From Austropuccinia psidii (taxonomy: Eukaryota; Basidiomycota; Pucciniomycetes; Pucciniales; Sphaerophragmiaceae), in the NCBI GenBank assembly GCA_023105745.1, contig JALGQZ010000012.1, positions 45,273,763 through 45,337,762 of the forward strand: DNA of 64,000 nucleotides, given 5' to 3'. Under the pieces are notes generated by a model. That model worked only from the letters and a program-made list of their open reading frames with translations, was not told where the DNA came from and ran no database searches. This document shows, piece after piece, positions 43,569 through 55,501 of this stretch (position 1 is the stretch's first letter; every line of letters starts with the position of its first letter). The position numbers were made by a program, and so were the translations under genes.

Positions 43569-45268
43569 GAAACTGGTGGGCTCCTGAACACCATAATACC
43601 CTGCCATTGTTGAGTTGCATCTCACTACTCCACACAATGCTTTGAAAAGCTTTCTTTTGACCATTATCTCGAAATCCTTCTCCATCTCTTCTCTGTCAAT
43701 TGAATTTATTTCCCCCCTTCTTTAACTTTGAGTAAATACCCCACTTCGAATTGTTCTTTCTTCTGATTTCAACAACTGACGTCCTTGGGGCATGGCCTTG
43801 GGTTGTATCCCAAAATGGTGGCCACTGAGCTCATGTGCTCAAAGAATGGTGCCAGATGAGTATATGAAGTGTACTCATCTGGCCAGCCCAATCAAATAAA
43901 ATGATGATGACAAGAATTCAGGGGTCTTGTCCCCAATGGCCTTCAAAATGCCTCAACCAGCCCTTTATAGTGATTCTGGGCTGGTGCCTTCTCTATGGAG
44001 GATCTTGAGGATTCTTGAATTTATGGCCATTTTGGCCTTTTTTGGCTTCTTGGTGTCTTTGGGTGAAACTTGGGTCCATGGCCTTTTATGGCCAAATTAT
44101 GGGTTTTTGCGATTTTCTGGCCTTTTGGCCTTTTTGAAGTATTTGGGGTCTTACGGTCTGCGGGCTGTACGCCGCGGTCCGTGGGCCGTGGGGGTTATTG
44201 GAGGCCCCCAGGGCCCAAATTTGCTGGGGACCCAAGGGTGTCATGGGACCTAAAATGGCCCAAAAAAAAGAAATTTCACCTTATGTGGCCTGGACCCATT
44301 GGTGGGGTCCGGGACCACCAAGAACTTGGCCTCCCCAAACTTGCAGGGGAGGCCCCCAAAGGGGCCTTGGGCCTTGACATTGAGAGGGTTTGAGGGGGCC
44401 ATGATTGACTTGTGGCCCAAATTCCCTTGAGGTCGAACTTTTGATTTGATGTGGACTTGACGATTTGGGTGGAGTGAAATCCAGTGTCTTGTTCCTGTTT
44501 ACGGTTGGTTTGACTCCTATTCATGCTCTTATAACAACTAATAAATGAGATAAAATAAAATGATTACAATAATAAAGGAACCTCCCAATACGTGATTTGG
44601 AAGGGGATGCTGCTGCTTCCAATGAAATAAAAAGAAATTATAAGAGTAAAGAAAGAAAAGAAATGAAAATAAATAAGAGAAAAAGAGAGTAAAGAAAGAA
44701 ATAAAGGAAAATCCTGATGGTTGGTCCTTCTTGTGGTGAGTTGCTTGATTCTGGACAAAAAAGTGTCTGAAAAATGAAAACCAAGCATTTGATGCTCACA
44801 GAGTGGCCAAGGTGATGTTTCACAAGAAGTAGAACCCTCAGGGATGCATACCAGGAGATGGAACTTACTTTCATAACTTCCACTCCCCACCAAGCACCAT
44901 AAGACTGAAATAAATTGCCATAAATGCCTTCTGAAATGAATTGCCATAAATGACTACTGAAATGAATTGCCGTCAATGACTTGAAGTAAAGAACGTCTTG
45001 AATTATGATGATTGGCATAAATTGAAATGGTAATAAAGAAAGAGAATGAAAACATAAAGAAAGAAACATTTGGCCATATCTTGATAAGGTCCAAATGGAG
45101 GGTATTGATGTTGTATGCTTCCTGAACCTGTCCAAAGAATTGACAAGTGCTCACAAAGTGGCCAAGGTGATGCTTACAACAACATATGGGTAGAATACCC
45201 CCTTAAAGGTGCATGCCAGGAGAGGAACTTACTTTCATAACTTCTTCTCCCCACCAAGCACCATAAAA
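43569..45268 (-). other. 3' untranslated region of E2
   Basis: It contains the GC-rich block (about 43940-44430), the three acceptor-like units (about 44900-44980) and both GTAAGT modules (about 44795-44900 and 45130-45265). The + strand near 44450-44490 keeps short remnants of both ends of the antisense gene of E1, including GATTTGGGTGGAGTG, which resembles its last codons. The gene body is missing. Confidence 0.7.
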
Positions 45269-48200
45269 TCAAACTCTTGAGGTATTTGGACCAGGCTTGT
45301 CTGGATACAATGAGTGGAAATCCTTGACAAGGTCTGGTGAGTTGGTAAGGTTGGAAGCTGGTTCCCAAGTGGTTCTTTCTGGGTCTTCACTGAATCCTTT
45401 CCACTCTACAAGATACCATAATTTACCTCTTTTGAGTTTTGAGTCCAGAACCTGAGCCACTTCCCATTCTTCTTGCTCTTCCACTAAAACTGGTGGTGGC
45501 GGCGATTGATGACGATTTGGGATAGTTGAATGCTTGACTGGTTCTAATAAGGACACATGGAATACAGGGTGAACTGTCTTCCATTGCTGAGGCAACTTGA
45601 GGTGATATGCATGGCTGCCAATCTTCTTAAGAACTTCAAAGGGTCCCAACCATCTTTCTGATAATTTCTTGGTGAGTCTTGTTGTCTTGATGTTCTTGGA
45701 AGCTAGCCATACTTTGTCCCCAGGTTGGAAATCAGGTGGAATTGCCCTATTTCTATCTGCATACTTCTTGAATCTCCTTATTGCTGACTCTAATTCTTCT
45801 TTGACAACTTGCTGTACTGATTGGAGCTTTGTTGATAACTTTCCAGCAGGTGAGTCTTGAGAAATATGGATTGAGTCAAAGCTGGGATTTCTTCCATAAA
45901 TGGTGAAAAAAGGTGATTGCTTGGTTGATGAATGTTCTGCATTATTATAGGCAAATTCAGCCAGAGGGAGCCAGGTGTACCAGTTGTCTTGATGATAGCT
46001 GACATACATCCAAAGGTACTGTTCTAGTATCTGATTTACCCTCTCTGTCTGTCCATCTGTTTCAGGGTGAAAGGCAGTTGAAAGATCTCTTGATATCTTG
46101 AGCTGCTGACACAATTGAGTCCAGAATGATGAAACAAATAAGGATCCTCTATCACTGACAATACTGACTGGGAGTCCATGCTTGGAAAATACATGACTAA
46201 TGAGTATTTGAGCTAAATCCAGAGCAGTGATTGTGCCATAAGTTGGAATGAAGATTGCCATTTTTGAGAATCTGTCCACAACTACCAAAATTGAACCAAA
46301 GTTGTTGGATAGTGGCAATTGAGTGATAAAGTCCATTGATAATGAATTCCAAGGACCAGATGGAATTAAAAGAGGCTTGAGTAATCCAAACTTCTTGTGA
46401 TGAATGTTCTTGTTTCTTGAACATTGCTGACATGAGGACACATAGTCCTTGATGAATTGATTCATGCCAGCCCAATAAAAATCCCTCTTGATGAGCTTGA
46501 GGGTCTTCTCCTGGCCAGGATGGCCAGCCAATGGTGAGTCATGACGCTTTTGAAGAATATTGAGTTGAAGTTCTTCATTGCTTGGGATTACCACTCTATC
46601 TTTGAATAATAATAACTTGGCTTGAGGTTCAAGAGAATAATCTGGAACTGATTCACCTCTTGCTAGTTGCTTGAGTATTTCTTTATAGTCTTTGTCTTGC
46701 CATACTTCTTTTTGAATCTTGTCAACTAAATCTGAGAAAATTTCCACTTTGATTGAGAAGAATCTTGACTCTTGAATTCCATCTTGCTTAATTACTTGAT
46801 GAAAATTCTGAGGATTCTTGCTGATGAAGTCCACCCCCCTCTCTGGGTACACGTTGTCCCGACGTGACAAGGCATCTGGTAAAGTGGCCAGCCTGCCTGG
46901 GCGGTAAGTGATAGTGAAATGAAATTCTGAGAGAAATTCAGCCCAACGGGCCTGACAACGAGTAAGAACTTTGGAAGACATGAAATACTGCAAGGAAGAG
47001 TGGTCTGTCAAGACCTCAAAAGGATTGGAAAGAGAAAGAAGAAATGCTCTCCAGCGCTTGAGAGCCCAAACTATGCCAAGGAGTTCCTTGTCATGAATTT
47101 CATAGTTGAGCTCAGCTGGTAAGAGCTTGCGACTATCAAATGCAATGGGGTGCTTTCCTGAGTCATTCACCTGGCTCAGTACGGCGCCCAAAGCATAATC
47201 AGAAGCATCAGTCTCCACTATAGTAGGTAGAGAAGGATTAAAGTGAGATAAGATAGGAGCAGAGGTGAAAGCTTCTTTGCGTGCTTGAAACTGACTAAGA
47301 GCTTCCTCATTGAAGATGAAAGGAGAATCTTTTTTAAGGAGGGAAGTGAGAGAAGTGATTTTTTTAGAATAATTTTTAATGAAATGTCGATAAAAATTGG
47401 CAAAGCCAAGGAAAGATTGAAGAGCCTTGATGTTTTTGGGCTGAGGCCAATTGAGGATTTGCTGAACCTTTGAAGAATCCATCTTGAGGCCATCACTTGA
47501 AACAACATAGCCCAAGTATTCCACACTTGAGGCATGGAATACACACTTGGAGGCTTTGGCAAACAGATTATTGTCCCTCAGTCTTTGGAGGACAGAGGCC
47601 ACATGTTTGACATGTTCCTCCTCAGAACTGGAAAAGACCATAATATCATCTAGATAAACCACAACAAACACATCCAAAAAATCTGCAAAGATATCATTTA
47701 CTAGATTTTGGAAAGAAGCAGGAGCATTGGTCAAACCAAATGGCATGACCAAATACTCATAACTGCCATATTTGGTTCTAAAGGCAGTTAAGTGCTCATC
47801 CCCCTCTTTGATTCTCAGAAGGTTATATGCACCACGCAAATCTATCTTGGAGAAGATAGTGGAACCGTTGAATACGGTAAGAAGCTGGTTCATAGGAGGA
47901 ACAGGGTATCTGTTCTTCCTAGTGACAGCATTGAGTTTGCGGTAGTCAACACACAAACGAAGACCTCCATCCTTTTTCTTGACAAAAAGGACAGGTGCTC
48001 CTGTTGAAGAGGAGCTTGGTCTAATGAAACCTTTCTCTACATTCTCTGAAATGTAGGCCCGCAGTGTTTCTGACTCTTGATTTGATAATGAGTAGATAAC
48101 ACCAATTGGAGGTAGAAGACCCTCCAATTCGATATGGTGATCACAGGCGCGGTGTGGAGGAAGTTTCTCTGCTTTCACCTTGGAGAATACATCCAAATAT

Positions 48201-48984
48201 TGGTTATAAGCAGGAGGAACAACCTTCAACACAGTTTCAATTTCTTCTGGCTCTTCCTCCTCATCCCACTGCTCCTCCAGGGATGCATGAAAAGGTAAGG
48301 GAGGAAGGTCCATATCCCCTTGGAAGAGATGAAGTGAAGATATGGCAACATCTTCTCCAACATCCTTTATCTCTTTGAAGACTTCATCTCTTGATGGAAG
48401 TAATGACTGAGAGGGAATTATGGAAGGGATATGGACAGAAGAAAGAATGGAAGGTGTCTTAAGTTCACCAGCCAGAGCAACACTGTTGACAGCAGTGGCT
48501 AAGTCATTACTAGTAGAAGGAATAATACCACTAGAATCCTTATGATTAGAATCATAGGTGATCAATCCATTTTTCCAATCAATAATGGGATTGAAATGGT
48601 AAAGGAAATCATAGCCCAATATCAGGTCTTCTCCCTTGGGTGAATCTATGATAAATAAATCCCATTCAAAGCTTGGGAAGGAAGGCAAGTCAACTACCCA
48701 CTTGGTATAATGGGTGATGAACAAGGCAGGGGATTCATTAGAATCCAAAATGAAAAGAGGAATCTTTTCAGGGAGCTCTTACATAGTCAATGAGTACTTG
48801 AGAACAAAATTCCTTGCAATAAAAGAGTTTGTAGCACCAGTATCAATGAGAATACTATAAAAAATATCAGAGATTGAAGAAAAAATAAGAAACTTTAAAG
48901 ATTTCTTGACACTAGTATTCAGAGTGCACAATTGTGCTCTTGAAGGAAATAAGTGAGAACCATTGAACACATCATGATTCCCAC
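45269..48984 (-). pseudogene. pol: pol of E2: protease, RT, RNase H, integrase, chromodomain; one early stop
   Basis: The -1 frame relative to gag, entered at the slippery sequence. Protease LIDTGATNSFIARNF near 48800-48850 keeps DTGA. A TAA at 48779-48781 replaces TCA (TM-stop-ELPEK). The rest, 48778-45269, is fully open: RT (RLCVDYRKLN, YLDD at 47645-47656), RNase H (TDASDYALGAVLSQ), integrase finger (HDSPLAGHPG, CQQCSRN), DDE core (MDFITQL, SDRGSLF, TERVNQ) and a chromodomain (WYLVEWKGFSEDPERTTWEP) near the C-terminus. The chromodomain marks a chromovirus and should steer integration to modified chromatin. The missing 5' part could be supplied only by readthrough. Confidence 0.95.
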
Positions 48985-50343
48985 TCAGGCTTTTCCCTGC
49001 TTGCTAGGGAAGCCTTCTGATGATCCTTGCCTATTCTCAGGCCTCTTGAAGCATTTTTCAAATGGGTGCTTTCCACCACAATAATTTCACAAACCTTCTT
49101 TAATCCTCCTCTCCTTTTCAGAACCAATTAATTTGTTGTCCTTATTGAGGAGAGCAGCATGAGGCTTGTCTTTGGACATTTGAAAATTCTTCCCCTTCTT
49201 ATTCTTATTGTGATAAGGCTTCTTGGATGATGAACTTTGAGGAGGCTTGGAGGAATTGGATCCAATGATTGGAGGCTTCTTCTCTTGATGACTTCCCTTT
49301 TCCTTTTGCCTCTCATGATATCTTGTGTCTAATTCTAAAGTGACATCCATAAGTTCTTGAAGAGTGTCAAAAGTTCCAGGGTGAGAAGCCAATTGGTCCA
49401 ATAATCTTGATGCCAATCCTCTTCTGTAAACATGGATATAAGCTCTTTCCCCCCAATCTCCAATTCTTGACATTAAGCTTCTGAAATCTGCTATGTACAA
49501 GGAAACATGACCACTTTCCTTCATCCTCAAATTGTCCAACTCCTGTTCAGCTTTCCTGACTTCATTGGGGTCACCAAACAGAGTGAATAATTGAGATTCA
49601 AACAATGGCCAATTATTGAGGAGGTAGGAAGGGTCTTCATTGGAAATATTTGAGAGGTAAGGTTCAATCCATTTGCCAGCTCTACCAGTAAGAAAAGAAG
49701 TTGAGTACAAAACCTTCTTCCTGTCAGAGAAGAAGTTTGCTGGATCATTATGGAAAATTAGTTGACAGGATTGGATAAATCCTCTCAACTTATGAGCTTG
49801 AGTACCATCAAAAGAATCAGGTGCCTTCATGGATGGAGTCTTGAAAGCAGGGGCTTTGGAATTGTCCCTGGGGGAAACTGCTTGAGTGAGTTGTCCCATG
49901 AATTGAGTCATCTGCTCCATCATCTTGAGGAGACTTGGATCAGTTTGAGAGACAAGAGGTTGACTAGAAAGGGCTAGATCAGAACCCTGAGGCACCTCTG
50001 GAGCATTTGCCAAGGCATCTGCCACTTCAGTTTCCCCAGAATCTTCCTCTTCCACAGACTCTTCCCCCTCTTCATCTTCAACTTCCCCTAATCTTGCTCT
50101 TGCACCTTCAGACATGCCAGGGTAGCCACCCAAAAGTCCAGAACAGGATCTTGATCTTCTAGATTTCATTCCACCTCTTCTTGAGGGTGCTGCTCCTTCC
50201 ATTGGTGGTCCTCTGTCCAAGTTTGCACTCAGTTGATGAACTGATGGTGTGCGGTCAAGAGGAGCCCTTGCTGTAGGAGTGAGAACAGCTGGAATTTTCT
50301 GGGATCTAGTATTCTTTGATGGGGGGCTATGCTGGACTGGCAT
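48985..50343 (-). pseudogene. gag: gag of E2, stop inside the zinc knuckle
   Basis: ATG at 50343 (MPVQHSPPSKNTRSQK). Open for 418 codons to a TGA at 49087-49089, then continues in the same frame to TGA 48985-48987. The TGA stands where the first zinc-knuckle cysteine is expected (stop-NYCGGKHPFEKC). The capsid core WPLFESQLFTLFGD is present. The slippery GGGAAAA at 48991-48997 directly precedes the final codons. Confidence 0.93.
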
Positions 50344-51038
50344 TATGAAAAGAATTAAATAACTTGATGGTATTAAGAAGAATAATCAGGCTTGGCCAAA
50401 TCAATCACAATAAAATCTTGATGAATCTTGAGGAATCAATTCAAATCTTGAGGAATCAAATTCAATCAACAGTCAAATAAATTCAATCAATCAACAATCA
50501 ATTCAAATCAAATATCAATAATATTGAGGAAATCAATAATCAATCAATATTCAATCAATAATCAATCAATAAATGTCTTCAATATGAAATCAAGTCTTGA
50601 GGAATCAATCAATCAGTTCAAAATCTTCAGAAATCAATTCAATATCTTGATGAGTCAAATCAAATCAATAATCAAAATCAATTCTTGAGGATCAATCAAT
50701 ATCTTGAGAGTTCAAAGTCAATAAATCCAATAAATCCTGAATCAATAACCCAAATGAATCCCAATGAATAATCCAATCCATTAAACCAATCAATAATTCC
50801 TAGATGAAACCTGAATAAGAACACAGAAAAATTTGATTGATAAAAATAAAATGAAGTGATTAAATGGTCAGCAATGATTAAGAAAGGAAAAAGAATCAAT
50901 TTTCATAAGAATGAAATGAATGAGATGAAAATTTATGAGAGAGAAAAATTCATAGAAAATCATAAAATCATGAAAAGGTCATAATTGATGAATGAGAGGA
51001 AATGAATATAAATGAATGAAAAGAAAGAATCAAATATG
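50344..51038 (-). other. Leader of E2, simple-sequence rich
   Basis: The same TTGATTGATTG and CCTCAAGA repeats as in E1. No frame supported. Confidence 0.7.
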
Positions 51039-51052
51039 AGTCAATTAATTTA
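51039..51052 (-). promoter_or_regulatory. Self-priming site of E2
   Basis: The - strand reads TAAATTAATTGACT, one base from the LTR edge. It pairs with the LTR partner at 51416-51429 over 14 positions, one of them a G:U pair. Confidence 0.55.
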
Positions 51053-51053
51053 A

Positions 51054-51814
51054 TGTCACAGGGGCTCTTCGAAGTGAAGAGGGCCTGGCACTCAGTAAAC
51101 TGGGACTCACTTATGGAGGGCTCAAAGATAAGATAAGATGAGATACACTTAAGAGTGTTAAAGATAAATTGCTAAAGAATAAATATAAGAAAAAGCAGCA
51201 ACAAAAGATAAGAGTAAAAGAATAGAAGAGCCAACCACAAACAAGTCCAAGTCCACTGTTTCAACCTGTCAGAATGGAAAGAGAAGGGTTAATAAGGATA
51301 TGGCCACCCAACTCATACTGTACAGGCAAAGAGAAAAATGCAAAGACTAACTTAAGATTAAATAATTATAATACCCAAAATAAGGATAAGAATAATTATA
51401 AAATAATAAATAAACTAAATTAATTAACTGGGGAAAAGTCCCCAGGGGGAAGAAAGAGGGGCTGGTATATGTGAGAATCACCAGCCCTGATCCAGAGGAA
51501 GAATTTTCATGAGAATATTTGATGATTGAATTGAGTCTGGCCAATAAAGGTCCTGTACGGCTGTACAGAACCTGTACAAGAGGTGTGGTGTATTGAAGTG
51601 ATCATACAGTTTCAAGTTGGTGTATTGAAACTGTATTGGGTGAAACCAGCCTGTACAGGTATTGACAGGCTGTATTGAGGTACCAAGCTGTATACATGTT
51701 TCAGAATGAAGATTGCTGAAATTGAATGCTGATACAAATGCTGGATCTGCTGATTTGAGGTGTCTGAGTGGGTGTGTGAATGAATACCCTTACCTCTGAT
51801 GAGTGGTTGTTACA
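51054..51814 (-). repeat. 5' LTR of E2
   Basis: 761 bp, about 99.5 percent identical to the 3' copy by eye. AAACC follows at 51815-51819. Confidence 0.95.
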
Positions 51815-51819
51815 AAACC

Positions 51820-52141
51820 TTACCCAGATGAAAAAACACCTTGATATGAGGGATTAAATTTTACACTGTTAAGCAAAAATTTCAATAAGATGTTATAAAA
51901 TGACATTTAAGTTTCTTTTTCAAGCGTTTTATATGATATTTTTCATTTTGTGATTGATTAATATTGTATTTTATGGAATAATTTAATGTAAAAACTTAAT
52001 ATGTGAAAGAATTTTGCTTATTGCCTGTTTTCTTAATTTCTCCCATCAATATTCATATGAAGGGAATTTTCTGACTTTTTGTTTTTTGTATTATTCCACT
52101 TGAAACTCAAAAAAATAGTTTTTAATTTCAATAGGGGTATT
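51820..52141. other. Flank between E2 and an older LTR
   Basis: AT-rich; nothing supported. It ends in GTATT (52137-52141). Confidence 0.5.
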
Positions 52142-52885
52142 TGTCACAGGGGCTCTTCTAAGTGAAGAGGGCTTGGGACTCACTTATGGAGGGCTCAGGA
52201 TATGATAAGATGGAATACATTCAATAGTTTAATAATGATAGAATTGCTAATAAAATAAATATAAGAAAAGCAGAAACAAAAAATAAGAGTAACAAATAAA
52301 AGAGCCAACCACAAACAAGTCCAAGTCCACTGTTTCAACCTTTCAGAAAGAAAGAGAAGGGTTAATAAGCATATGGCCACCACAACTCATACTGCACAGG
52401 TGAAGAAGAAATGAAAAGACTAACTTAATACCAATAAATATAATACCCAAAATAAGAGTAATAATATTTACTAAATAATAAATCAGCTATATTAATTAAC
52501 TGGGGAAAAAGTTCCCAAAGGGAGGGAGAGGGGCTGGTATATGTGAGGCTCCACCAGCCCTCATCCAAAGAGTGAATTTGCTTGAGAGGAATCTTGATTT
52601 GAATTGATTTGGATAATACAGCCCCTGTATGGATGCACATGGTCTGTAAAAGAGGTGTGGTGGAGTTGGGTGATCATAAAATTTCAGTATTGTGAATCAA
52701 AACTGTATTTTGAATATCCAGCCTTTACAAGTATTGACAGGCTGTATTGATGAACCAGCTGTATACATGTTTCAGTAAGAAGATTTTCTGAAACTGATTT
52801 CTGATATACATACTGGTTTTTCTGGCTTCATAAGTTTGAGTGGGTTTAAGTTTGAATACCCTTACCCCTGATAGTGGCTTTGAAA
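52142..52885 (-). repeat. Diverged solo LTR of the E family
   Basis: On the + strand it begins TGTCACAGGGGCTCTTC and tracks the E2 LTR to its end (CCCTTACCCCTGAT-AGTGG), with many substitutions and small deletions. There is no internal region. The flanks GTATT and TTATT match at four of five bases. Confidence 0.82.
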
Positions 52886-53273
52886 TTATTTCCAGTGAAA
52901 GTTTTGTCCAAGAGTGTTCTTTTGGCCACATGTTCAGCTTAAATACGTTTTGATGAACTTTCAAGGATATCATTGTCAGATGGTGAAGTAGTGATTAAGG
53001 CTTTTTATCATGGGAATCCCTGGCCAATATCCCCATACCACTTCCCTCCCAAGACAGAGACCTTTATTTCCCTCTATTTCCTTGCTGATAGGTCTCCTAG
53101 GGGTCAAAAGGGGTTGGGTGGGGACTTTGGAGACTATGAATTGAGGTCCCTTCTTGCTCAACCCCAATGTTTTTTTAAAAAAACTTTCTCACTCCTCCTG
53201 TTGTTTCCTCTTGGAAACAATTAATCAGCCCTTTTTTATTCTTTTTTCTTTTCAAATTTCTTAAAAGGGGTGC
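52886..53273. other. Flank before the hAT relic
   Basis: No supported gene. CAGTGAAAG at 52893 resembles the CAGTG start of many hAT ends, but no matching inverted copy was found in the window. Confidence 0.35.
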
Positions 53274-55436
53274 AAAAAAAGATTTCATCAGTAGCAGCAT
53301 CAAACCAAGAAGCAACACCCAGTGAAGCAGACAAAATGACCCAAAAATCCCTGAATGAATCAATGTCTAATAAGAAGTGCTCCTGGGTATGGAAATACTT
53401 TCCCAATTGTGATGAAACTAATTTTGGAATCATGTAACAAACCAATCTGGAGATCCATTAAAAAAATTGAAACAAGATTTCACAGAAAGCATGAAGTCAA
53501 TGAGCCATCATTTGATTAACTAAAAGAAGATCACCTCAACTTCCAGCACATTTGACAAATTGGTCCAGCATTTTCACCCAAAAAGGTTGATCACTCTTCT
53601 CTTGTCTTTTATATAGAAATAAAATGAATCCTAACACCTTTGTTGCTGAAAGGAATTATCAATGGAGATATTCAAAAAAGCACTAGTCTAATTCATTGCA
53701 GAGTGTGATTTATCAATTTCTTTACCAAAATTACCATTATTTCACTCCCTTCTAGGATTATACAATCCAACTGTAGTAAAAATTTTTGTGCAAAGGGAAG
53801 TGTTGACAGCTTACTTATCCGACATTTTTTTCTTCCCTCCAGAACAACTCTGGAAATTGATATCACTCAAAGGAAGCTTGCCTTCTTTTACCACTGATAC
53901 ATGGACCAGTGCAAATGTGAGAGTATTTATTTCTGTCACAGCTCACTATTTAGATCAAGAATTACAGCTTCAATAAGTCCTTTTAGGTATAATTGAAATT
54001 TAATGAATGAATTCTATTCTTTCCCATTATTTCACAGCTTCACAAAGTGACTATTACTTACTAATATTTAATTATTCAGGCTATCACTCTGGTGTGTCAC
54101 TTGCAAACCACTTTCTACCAATTCTAAAGTGATCACCTACAAGAATGTATTATATCAATGACTACTGATAACACTTCTGTGAACCAAAATATGGATCATC
54201 AAGTTCAAGAAAACACAAATTGGTTCACAGCCAATATTCAGGCCATTGGATGTTTGTCCCACACAATGGATTGAAAATTTCAGGAAAAGGAAGTTATCTG
54301 TCTGGTCACAAGAACATGAAAACATAGGCCCACTTTCAATTTAGAATCTTGTCTACCCACCTGATGGGATTCATCTGGATTCTAGCTCAATTGTAACATG
54401 TATAGATTGTCTTGGCTCCTACTTGTGCCACAGCACTCAGCATTACAAAAGTTTTTTAAAAAATGTTCAAATTTTCTGTGACAACTTAAAACCCAAAGTT
54501 CTTTTGACAAATTCTTTTACCTGAGGGAGCTCAAAATATGAAATTCCAAAACAAGCATTATTGCTAAAGGATTCATATAACCAGTTCTGTGCCCCTGTTC
54601 ATATGGAGCAGTATTTTCACATTAATCTTGAAGGTGACAAAGTCCAGGTGATCATTAATTTTCTCAATTCCCTCTATGAAGCCACTTAAATTATTTGTGT
54701 CTTCAAATATCCAATGATAAACTATGCTTTAGCTCTGTATATTATTTTGATTAAATGCATTCATCAGGTAATTTTTTACATGTTACTTGTTTCATTTTTG
54801 TCAAGCTTACTAGCTTATTTTTTAGGCCTGTGATAATTATGATGTGAAACAAATTGCACCATCTGAAGCTCTAATGACAAAAAAGTTGAAAAAATACCTT
54901 CACATATTTCTTTGCAAGAAACCAGTGATCTTTGCATTGGTGCTTGATCCACACTTCAAAATAAAGTTTTTTGAAAATCATAACTCAACAATTACAGCAT
55001 TTGTGATGTCAGCAAGTCAAATACTGACTATGTTTTAAGAAGAAGAAAAGTCCCACTTCACTGGAACCAATCCAAATCTTTTTAATGCTAAAAAACAGCC
55101 AATGGGATTATTTTATGAAATGTATGCCCCAACTGGACCTGAGGCAAGTACTTTAGAAAGTGAATTATCATGCTTTTTTTAGAACCTGCCAAGCCTAATT
55201 CAACCAATTTTTTGCAGTTCTGGAAATAAAGAAGAAGTTTTTTTCCAATACTGGTGCAGATGGCATGTAAGTACTTAGCAATACCTGCCACCAGTGCACC
55301 ATCCAAATGGGTGTTTTTTGGTGGGAGGAAAATCATTACATATCAGCAGGCCACATTATCTGCAATGCATGTAGAGCAAGTGGCATGCTTAAAGAATTTG
55401 GCTCAAGTTTTTGTCCATCTATATTGTAATGAGTAG
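53274..55436 (+). pseudogene. Decayed hAT-family transposase
   Basis: Pieces in order on the + strand, broken by stops and shifts. A BED-like finger start is seen at SWVWKYFPNC (about 53380). The catalytic region carries SFTTDTWTSANVRVFISVTA (about 53883-53942), then TTDNTSVN. A C-terminal hAT dimerisation segment (KYLAIPATSAPS, FFGGRKIITYQQATLSA) lies near 55270-55370. This is the class II cut-and-paste transposase fold (RNase H-like). The gene cannot be functional. The terminal repeats were not identified; C may have inserted into its right side at 55501/55502. Confidence 0.8.
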
Positions 55437-55501
55437 TCTTAATAATCTCTTGTTATTACTGTCATTTCATTTGTTATTCAAAGTATTCAGAGACCTGATT
55501 C

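Larger units (their letters stand above)
42795..51814 (-). mobile_element. E2: young chromovirus, nearly intact, antisense gene deleted
   Basis: Two 761-bp LTRs (42795-43555 and 51054-51814) differ at only about four positions. A perfect AAACC duplication flanks the element (42790-42794 and 51815-51819). Same family as E1, with gag and pol each carrying a single early stop. It lacks about 1.25 kb compared with E1, which is the antisense gene. Confidence 0.96.

Noticed and set aside
43927..44393. Two overlapping frames of about 107 codons in the GC-rich block of E2
   Set aside because: Low complexity and not kept in the same form in E1.
52893..52901. Left terminal repeat of the hAT element (CAGTGAAAG)
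   Set aside because: No inverted partner or 8-bp duplication visible, so not called.
52973..53224. 83-codon frame before the hAT relic
   Set aside because: No similarity to BED fingers or other domains; likely chance.
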